A stretch of 64,000 bases of DNA from Pyricularia pennisetigena (Eukaryota > Ascomycota > Sordariomycetes > Magnaporthales > Pyriculariaceae): the NCBI RefSeq assembly GCF_004337985.1, contig NC_043744.1, positions 188,730 through 252,729 of the forward strand. Reading direction: 5' to 3'. The first letter of the stretch is position 1, and every line of letters begins with the position of its first letter. Of the stretch, positions 56,790 through 64,000 are shown in pieces. The translations under genes were made by a program, and so were the position numbers. The notes under the pieces are model-generated. The model was not told the origin of the DNA. It did not search any database and saw only the letters and a list, made by a program, of their open reading frames with translations.

Positions 56790-56919
56790 TACCCATTCCT
56801 CCGCGGTTTCGTTATTTAAATCGGATAAAATTAATAACGGACCGGGTTTAATATCGGTATAAATTTAAAACGGTAATAAGTCGTCCGCAACCTTTTCAAT
56901 TAATTCCACGTAAAAAATG

Positions 56920-57990
56920 GGGTGGATTTTTTTCGGGACGTTTAACGTAATTATTAATAATGTAAAAATTGCTATAACCGTATATTTATTCGCCACGAAA
57001 TTAAATTTTTTATCCGGGCGATTAATTTTAACGTTCCGTAAATTGAAAAAAACTTTATCCTTTATTTTAAAACGGTTCGCCGGTTTCCGTATTTTATTCG
57101 CGTTTTTTTTGGCGTTATTATATATAAACTATAACGGCGTGGGCCACGTTTATACCGTTTTTAAAATGCTGTAAAAACAAATTTGCGCGATTTTTGGGCG
57201 TGGAACCCGGTCGTCCGTTTACTTATATTACCGGGACCGCGTTTACTTCGTATTTTAATAATAATTTATTAGGATTAATTCCCGTGGTTAACGAATTCCT
57301 GTTATTTAACGTTAATTAAACGACCGGTAAATATCCGGGTTAATTTACTTAATTAAACGTTATAAAAACTTTTAAATAATGCTGCATTTCCTAATTAATC
57401 CGTTCCGTACCCCCGTCCGTTTTTGGGTAGTAAGACGTCGATAATAATTGTAAAATTCCTATTTATCGGTACAATTCCGACCAAAAACCTTTTATTTAAT
57501 CCGACCCCCGGTCCGATATAATCGCGTTAAAAAAACCTTTAAACCGCTATTAGGTAAAAACGAATTTCGCGGCGCAAATTTTGGTTTTTATCGAATTTAT
57601 CGTTTTTAATTGGATATATTTGGAAAATTTATTAATTATAACCATTATATAACGCGGCGCGTCCGCACTATTACCTGGAAACTCCGTTATAAAATCGATG
57701 GAAATTTATTTCCAAAATTTATTTGGTATTGGTAAAGGTTATAATAATTTTTATTTGCGTTGTTTCGATGGTTTTATCCTGCGGTATATATCGTAATTAC
57801 GTACGAATCGTCGGATATATTCGGCCATCCCGTCCCAATGGTAATTTTAAACTGAAATCGTAAATGTATTATCCTTACCGTAATAATTAATCATTAAGGA
57901 TTCGTGGGTTCGTTGCAAAATTACCGTGGTTAAAAGTTCCCAATTAAATAATTAAAAACGGTCTTTATATAATAGCGTACCGGAAGCGTT
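56920..57990 (-). pseudogene. GypA #2 integrase
   Basis: Colinear with 20280-21360. The Glu of TERIN is still readable near 57400, and the SDRGSD segment near 57510. Stops are frequent and the zinc domain is degraded. Confidence 0.75.
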
Positions 57991-58699
57991 TATTAAGCAA
58001 TCCGCTATTTATATTATCGTTTCGGCCTCGGGTGGGAATTGTTTTATATTCTGTTAAACCGCGTTACGTTTATGGGCGTATACCGGGTTTTTTTCCATTA
58101 CCTGGTTCCAAAATTCTATTATATAAAATTGTTGGAAAATAAATATTCCTTCCGGGACCGCCGGTAATATATTTTATAATAATGTTTAAAAAATACCGAT
58201 TATGGTTTTACTGGGTATTGGGCGTAATATTATCGTTCGCTTTTTTTCGCTGGTTTCGTCCTGCTCCCGTTTCGATAACGCGCCGGGGATTATCGCGTAT
58301 TTCCCTAATCGGTACCTTAAAACGTAATTAAATTTGGATAAAATTTCGGCCCACCGTATTTATCGTTCCAACACCACCTTCGGTTTCGTAAAATATTTGA
58401 ACGTTTTATAATCCGTAAAAATGGTGAAAAAAAAACGGATATTGCGTAATTCCGTTTCCTATATTTGTAAATAATGGACGACCGCGAACAATTTTTTATC
58501 GTAGATAATATAATTGCGTTAAACCGTCGTTAGTTTAACGGAATGGAATATTACCGGTTTCCATAACCCGTCCTTTTTTTTTTATACTAATACCCCCCGA
58601 TAATTGCGCCGGAATAATCCGTTTTTATTTTCGTCTCCGTTTCGTCGCTCCATTGGGCCAATATTAGCGCTTACAAAAATATTTGTTTAAATATTTTAA

Positions 58700-59853
58700 A
58701 AATAACGTCCTCCTCCCGTATCCATTTAAACGGTTTTTTTCTTTTTAATAAATCGAAATAAAGGCGCTGTTAAACCCGAATACCCGTTTATAAAATCCCG
58801 GTAAAAATTTGCGAATCCTAAAAAACCGCGCAATCCTCGTAACTTCGTCGGGGTTTCCCATTCCCGGATCGCGCGTAATTTTTCCGGATCGGTTTCCACG
58901 TTTATATTGGCGTATATAATAAACCCCAAATATTTAACGGAAATAATTGCGAACGCGTTTTTATCGAAATCCAAATTTAAACCCGCCTTTTTTAATTTTC
59001 CCAAAATATAGGTGATTTTCCGTTAATAGTCCGTTTTAAAACCGGACGTATATATTAAAATATCGTCCAAATATATTAATATATAATCGTCCAATATATT
59101 CCCGAGGACGCCGTTAATATATTATTGGAACGTGGCCGGGGCGCCCGTTAATCCGAATAAATATATTAACCATTTAAATAATCCGAATTTTATGCGAAAA
59201 ACTGTAAAATGTTTATCCTTTTCGACCACGCGTAATTTATGGAAAATTGCGCGCACGTTTACTTTAATAAACCATTTTGCTCCGGATAAAAAGCGGAATA
59301 TGTTTTTAATTAATGGTAAAAAATACCGGTCCTGTATTATAATAGCGTTTAATATTTTATAATCGACGTATAAACGCCATCCTCCCGAAGTTTTTCGGAC
59401 TATTAGGACCGGGGTTGCGGTTAACGACGCGCTTGCTCGGATTTATTTTTTGTCCATTATATCGATTATTTATCGCCGCAATTCCAATAATTAATCGCGC
59501 GATATATGGTATAACCGGCCCTATAATAACGGCGGGGATTTACCGTCGTTATCCTTTTGGATCCGGATATAATGGTCCAATTCGCTTTTATACGGGGGTA
59601 AAACCGAAATTTTACCGTCGTTAAATAAATTTTCAAAACCTTTTAATTTTGCGGGTAATATCGCCGGGGGTTTTGCGTCGCCCTTATTTACCGCCGTTAA
59701 AATTAGGACCCGGGTTATATTTCGTAACGAAATAAAAGCAAATTCCATTTGTTCGTTCGTATTTTTTTTTGTTTTTCGGGCCGCGGTTAGAAATATGTTA
59801 CTTATAACCACCGTGGGTTTCCCGCTTTTCGGACGCAGGGATAATTCCTGCAC
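58700..59853 (-). pseudogene. GypA #2 reverse transcriptase
   Basis: 59853-59521 reads KPTVVISNIFLTAARKTKKN up to DNDGKSPPLL. 59004-58726 reads KLKKAGLNLDFDKNAFAIIS and LRGFLGFANFYRDFINGYSG. YLDD lies at 59073-59062. Frame breaks fit RIP. Confidence 0.85.
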
Positions 59854-59899
59854 GAATAACCCTTTAACGGACCTTATTTTTAACCCTCCCTAATTTGGG

Positions 59900-61112
59900 T
59901 TAAATACCATTTTCCGGTAAATTATCCAAAAGAATCCCAAAAACAGGTTTTGCGTTAATCCTGGAATTATATAAAAAAATATCGGCGCGGACCAACCGTC
60001 GATATTTACGTCGCAATTGCCCATTTCCCGTATATCGGTTCGTATTCGTCCCGTTACCGTGCCCAACCGGCGGATTTATAGTAAAAAAACCTTTATTATT
60101 CCCAATTTTTCGGTACAATTTTTATTTATAACCGCGTAATATTCGCACCCTAAATCTATTTATATAATAATAAATTTCGTCAAATTAATTAAAACCGGGA
60201 TAAAAAATGGTCGCCCATCCATTACAATTTATATTTTTTTTAATTGTTTTTTCCGATTTATATTTATTAACGTATTATAAAATGGTCCGGGCCCGTCGCG
60301 TCGGTTTTCCCTTGGGTTAAAATTATGGCCCAAAATTAATTTTTTCCTTTTTCGGGGTCGTTGAGCGTCGGACGTATAACCGGTGCAAATTGGTAATTTT
60401 GGGCGTAATAGGAAGCGGACCCGCAACGGAGGTAAACCCCCGTTTTACGGCGTCGCTGGAATTTTTAAACGGATATTTATAAAACTTTATCCTTCCTTTT
60501 ATTTCCATTTAATCGACGCTTTTTTCGTTTTTTACCAACGTTATAACGGTTTCGGTTAATTTTTATCGTTAATACGCCCGTTATTATTATATTTTTTAAA
60601 CCTGTTTATAAAGAATTTGGAAAAAGGGCGTTCCGTTTTTGGCCGAAACGTTTATCCAAATCGATAACCTCCAAATTTTGGGCGATATAACGGTATATAG
60701 CGATAAATCCGTGGTAGGAATCGGAAACGATACCCCTTTTTACCGACGCCTCCTTTATCCGGTTAACGACCCGGAAACGCAAATAATTAACCCGTATTTC
60801 GTTTAATTATTCGAAACCCCCGGCCGCAATAAAAAGGTATTCGAATTTGGTAAGGAAATATGCGAACGATTCGCCGTATCGTATTCGGAGTATTTCCAAT
60901 TCGGCGAAAATTTGGGCCTTTTTATAAAGGTCGTCGTACGTGCGTCCCAAATATTCGATAAAATTTTCGTGGTTATACTTTTTTCCCGTACCTTTTATTT
61001 TGTAAAAAAAACGGACGATATCCTGTATTATAATAATAAAATTAAACCATACGTATTCGAATTGGTCGCGCTGGTTCCCGATAAATTCCGCGTCGCGTAT
61101 TAATTTGTACAA
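59900..61112 (-). pseudogene. gag: GypA #2 gag and protease
   Basis: 61112-60807 is the gag core (EYLGRTYDDLYKKAQIFAEL, GESFAYFLTKFEYLF). 60508-60229 is the basic C-terminal region. 60118-59900 is the protease end (FFTINPPVGHGNGTNTNRY, DIFLYNSRINAKPVFGILLD). The DSG site lies in a broken frame near 60150. Confidence 0.78.
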
Positions 61113-61362
61113 AATAGCTTATTTCCAAATTGTAAACGCAACCGGTACGCCGTCGTATAATAGGGGGTTACGTAAAAGTTTTTTTTAAGGCGTTATTTTT
61201 GCGCGATCGCGCCTATATTTAAAAAATATAATTACATTTAAACGATACGCTTTTTTAATATCGCGATATTCGCGATTAGGTTTTGGTAAAGGTCGTGAAT
61301 TTCCCCTCCCGGGCCTGGCCTTGGGTTAACCATTATCGTGTTTAAATTTGAACGTTAGTAAA

Positions 61363-61550
61363 TATTATAAGGTAAATTAACGGCTTTAAGACCGTTAAAT
61401 ATCTTTGTTGGTATTATTATTAACGCTGGGGGAAAAGGGAGGAAAAGGTGTATGTCCGGGTCGTGGTAATGTCCTCCCCTTTATATATTGTCCCTGACCC
61501 GCTCTTGTATCTTATCACGTGATACGTGCCTTAGGCACGAATCTATAACA
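61363..61550 (-). repeat. GypA #2 5' LTR
   Basis: 188 bp, pairing with 53886-54073. Next to it on the - strand, TTTACTAACGTTC repeats the candidate self-priming site seen in GypA #1. Confidence 0.92.
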
Positions 61551-62180
61551 CTACGCACCATTAACGTACTAAATATACGTTATTGAAATTTTATTACGTA
61601 CGGGAATTAATTATAAAAAAATTAGTAACCTTAAAATACCTGGAATCGAAACAAATACCCGCTAATGGTTTAACAAAACCCTTAATATCCCCAATTTAAA
61701 AGGTTTTTTTAAAGTTTATAGGGTTTGAACCCCTAAAAGTTGAGTTTTTACCTTTTAAGTCTTGGGGTATTATTTAATTAATTCGTTATTTAATTACCTA
61801 TTATATTTTTTTTGCTTGCAAATATTGGATTTTTGTTAACCTAGTATTGGCCGCATTACCCGAATTTACCCTGTATAGGCTAATTAATAAGCAATTTATA
61901 CCGACCTTATACCAGAAGTTGAATCAAAATTGAAAAAACTCGTGTTTTGGGCGATTTACGCATTCGAAATACCCTATATAATATACCTCATTTGGACTAT
62001 TATGAACGAACAGCCAAATTAGCTACCTGGTTTAATAATTAATTCCGTGGGTTAATATTATGCACATCGGGGGTTCGAATCCGGGGGTTATTACAATTTT
62101 GGGGGTTTTTTCCAATTCGGGGGTTCGTCCATTTCGGGGCTTACAGGTCGGTACAAAGGGCTTAATTATCCAGGGGGTGT
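61551..62180 (+). mobile_element. Copia #2, right part
   Basis: It continues RNase H after the CTACG duplication, then the 3' untranslated region with the tRNA-like B-box (GGGGGTTCGAATCCGGGGG, about 62070), and stops at CCAGGGGGTGT. The polypurine tract and 3' LTR are missing, replaced by the right arm of the 127-bp inverted repeat. Confidence 0.85.
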
Positions 62181-62307
62181 GAACATGGCTAGCGCAGGGC
62201 TCATTATATTAGCTACCCTGCATTATCTTATAACGGCTAACAGGGCTAATTTTATTAGTCACCCTGCATCGAATAAATAAATAAATAACAAATAAAACGT
62301 ATACGCG
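62181..62307 (-). repeat. 127-bp inverted repeat, right arm
   Basis: Starts GAACATGGCTAGCGCAGGG and ends GTATACGCG, where R-unit #4 begins. It is the inverted copy of 47488-47614. Confidence 0.88.
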
Positions 62308-64000
62308 TAATCTCAGGGCTCATCCCTGAAGCCCAGAGCTCCACAATTGATCCACTTCGCTCCACTTCGTGGCTCAATTGCGGCTTTGCAATGTACCTGT
62401 GGGTCTATCCAAAAAACGCTCTGGTTCAGGTCTGAGGACAACTTGTCGATTTTCGCCGTTCATGGCGGTATTTTTGGCCTTTTTTTAACCGAAACTTCTT
62501 TATTATTCCACAACCATGCATAATATTGAAAAAATAAAATATCGTTGAAGATAGCGTTTAATACCGCTATTAGCAGCGATTCGATTGATTTTTTTATCTA
62601 TTATAATGGCGGAATTGGATACCACCTGCCCTTAATCCGTTTATGGCGGTATTGTTTTTTCGATGTTTTTTCGATTTTCGATTTTTTTTAATATTATTTT
62701 TAATTTTTGACCGAATTTTATACATTTTGCACGTGGAGGGCCGTTTATATGTATATATCGTTATAAGAAATTTTGGTGCTTATATCGGATTATATAAGCA
62801 GTTAAATAAGCGGATAGGCAAAGTATATACTTTTTTATATATAATTTACAATCGAAATTCGTTTATATTTTTACCAGTTTGAACGATAATGAAACCAAAA
62901 CTTCAGAGATTCGATTACGTATAAAGACAAACGTCCAAGTCCAATCGTACTTACAATATCGGCTTTGAAAACTGTTTAATAAAAACAAATGGCAAATGTG
63001 TATTTTATAAATTTTTTTGTTTTATTTAATTAATTTTATATTATTCTTGTTTTGCAAATAGATTTTGTGGTTTTTGCACGTGGGGGGTGGCATATATATA
63101 CTTAATATAATATTACATTTTTGTACGTATATCTAGTTATATAAGCCCTTAAATATGCGGATAGGTAAGGTATATCCAATTTTATATATATTTTACCATC
63201 GAAATGCTTTTACATTTTTACCATTTCTAGCATTAATAAAACCAAAATTTGAAAAAGTGGATTATATACATTAATAAACGTTAACGTAAAGCCCGACTTG
63301 CAATACCGGCCCTTTTTATGTTTTTATATAAAAAAATGCTAAATTTGTGTTTTTTTTGTATTTTTTGCTTTATTTAATTGAATAAAATTTATAAAAAAAG
63401 AATTTGTATAGAATTTATTAGCAAATTGATTAAAGAATATATCAAGTGAAAATACTTACATTTTACCAATATTTGCGTAAATTATTTAATTTCTTAACAA
63501 ATTGTTAATTTATATAAGAATATTAATCAAACTTTTATTTTAATCGATAATTGCATGCACTTTGCAGTATTAGGTCTACTAAGGTATAAAAACTGTAAAT
63601 GAAATTAAAATAATTATTGCATACCATTATTTAAAACAAGAATTAAATATAATAAAAAATTACAGATTTTATTTAATACTTTAATATCTTTCCAAATACA
63701 GTAGCTATAAAAACGCGGCCGGCATTCATATACCCAGTAAACTCCAATAAATTTAACGCAAATTACTATATATTTTTATAATTTTTATTTATTTTTTTAT
63801 ACGAATATTTAATTGCATACTATAGGTATACTATTTTCTTTTGCCATTATAATGCGAATATATTGCATTTACCCGCTACAAACGGCAGAATACCACAAAT
63901 TATCCTTATATTAATAATATAATCCTAAGCGATATTGTAATATTAAATATATTATTAAAAATACCGTTATAAACGGCGAAATGCGACAAATTATCGTTGG
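62308..64000 (+). mobile_element. R-unit #4, cut by the window end
   Basis: Begins TAATCTCAGGGCTC (TAGTCTCAG with one RIP change), with subterminal hairpin motifs at 62450-62475 and 62625-62650. It is colinear with R-unit #2 inverted (31645 down to about 29950) and, from 63170, with 1-830. No coding frame of note; 62643-62882 is open but not conserved in the other copies. Confidence 0.82.

Larger units (their letters stand above)
53886..61550 (-). mobile_element. GypA #2, full-length chromovirus
   Basis: LTRs of 188 bp at 53886-54073 and 61363-61550; TSD CTACG (53881-53885 and 61551-61555). It is colinear with GypA #1 but more heavily mutated: gag (61112-60229), protease (60118-59900), RT (59853-58700, YLDD at 59073-59062), RNase H, integrase (about 57990-56920), chromodomain (56789-56595), an antisense frame and the 120-bp repeats. 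It sits in the RNase H of copia #2. Confidence 0.93.

Noticed and set aside
1..64000. Telomere repeats, rRNA genes or CRISPR arrays
   Set aside because: No TTAGGG arrays, rRNA-like conserved blocks or regular short repeat-spacer arrays were seen. A subtelomeric location is possible given the RecQ-like gene but not supported by telomere sequence.

Overview
This window looks like a transposon graveyard from a filamentous ascomycete (Pezizomycotina). It is very AT-rich, almost every recognisable reading frame is broken by TAA/TAG codons, and repeat copies differ mainly by C-to-T and G-to-A transitions while CpG survives. That is the signature of repeat-induced point mutation (RIP). No intact cellular gene was found. 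The species cannot be named from the sequence.

Layout. 1-997: right part of a TIR element (called R-unit here). 998-29784: a gene-bearing block of about 13.3 kb once later insertions are removed. It carries a + strand DUF6589-like gene (1.1-3.9 kb), a SNF2-type helicase gene on the - strand (26.1 down to 4.6 kb) and a RecQ-type helicase gene on the - strand (29.4 to 26.9 kb). Copia #1 (6256-13909, + strand) and chromovirus GypA #1 (16717-24388, + strand) split the SNF2 gene. The right end of this block (29530-29784 plus 31646-31751) is homologous to the ends of R-units, and a complete R-unit #2 (29785-31645) is nested in it. 31752-37084: copia #3a (- strand), interrupted by a 100-bp LTR-like element and by R-unit #3 (35340-36723). 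37085-45940: LTR and 3' half of copia #3b (- strand), interrupted by a second chromovirus, GypB (37323-44575, - strand). 45941-46958: GypA #3 fragment. 46959-47487: the only clearly unique, less AT-rich island, with a tRNA-like sequence. 47488-62307: copia #2 (+ strand), truncated at both ends, containing a full GypA #2 (53886-61550, - strand) and bounded by 127-bp inverted repeats. 62308-64000: R-unit #4, running off the window.

Most boundaries are set by target-site duplications (TSDs): AAATC/AAGTC (copia #1), GTTTG (GypA #1), CTACG (GypA #2), GTTAC (GypB), GGTCCGCAC and ACCCACAGG (R-units, 9 bp) and GGGAA/TTAAC (100-bp element). These allow the nesting order to be read.

The most interesting item is the helicase block. 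A DUF6589-like gene, a RecQ-like gene and a SNF2-like gene lie together, the RecQ gene starts just inside a sequence shared with the short TIR elements, and a dyad motif close to TTGTAACAATTGTTACAA recurs through its non-coding parts. I infer a large helicase-carrying DNA transposon whose left end lies outside the window, with the R-units as its non-autonomous relatives. Both chromovirus families also carry an antisense reading frame between integrase and the 3' LTR.
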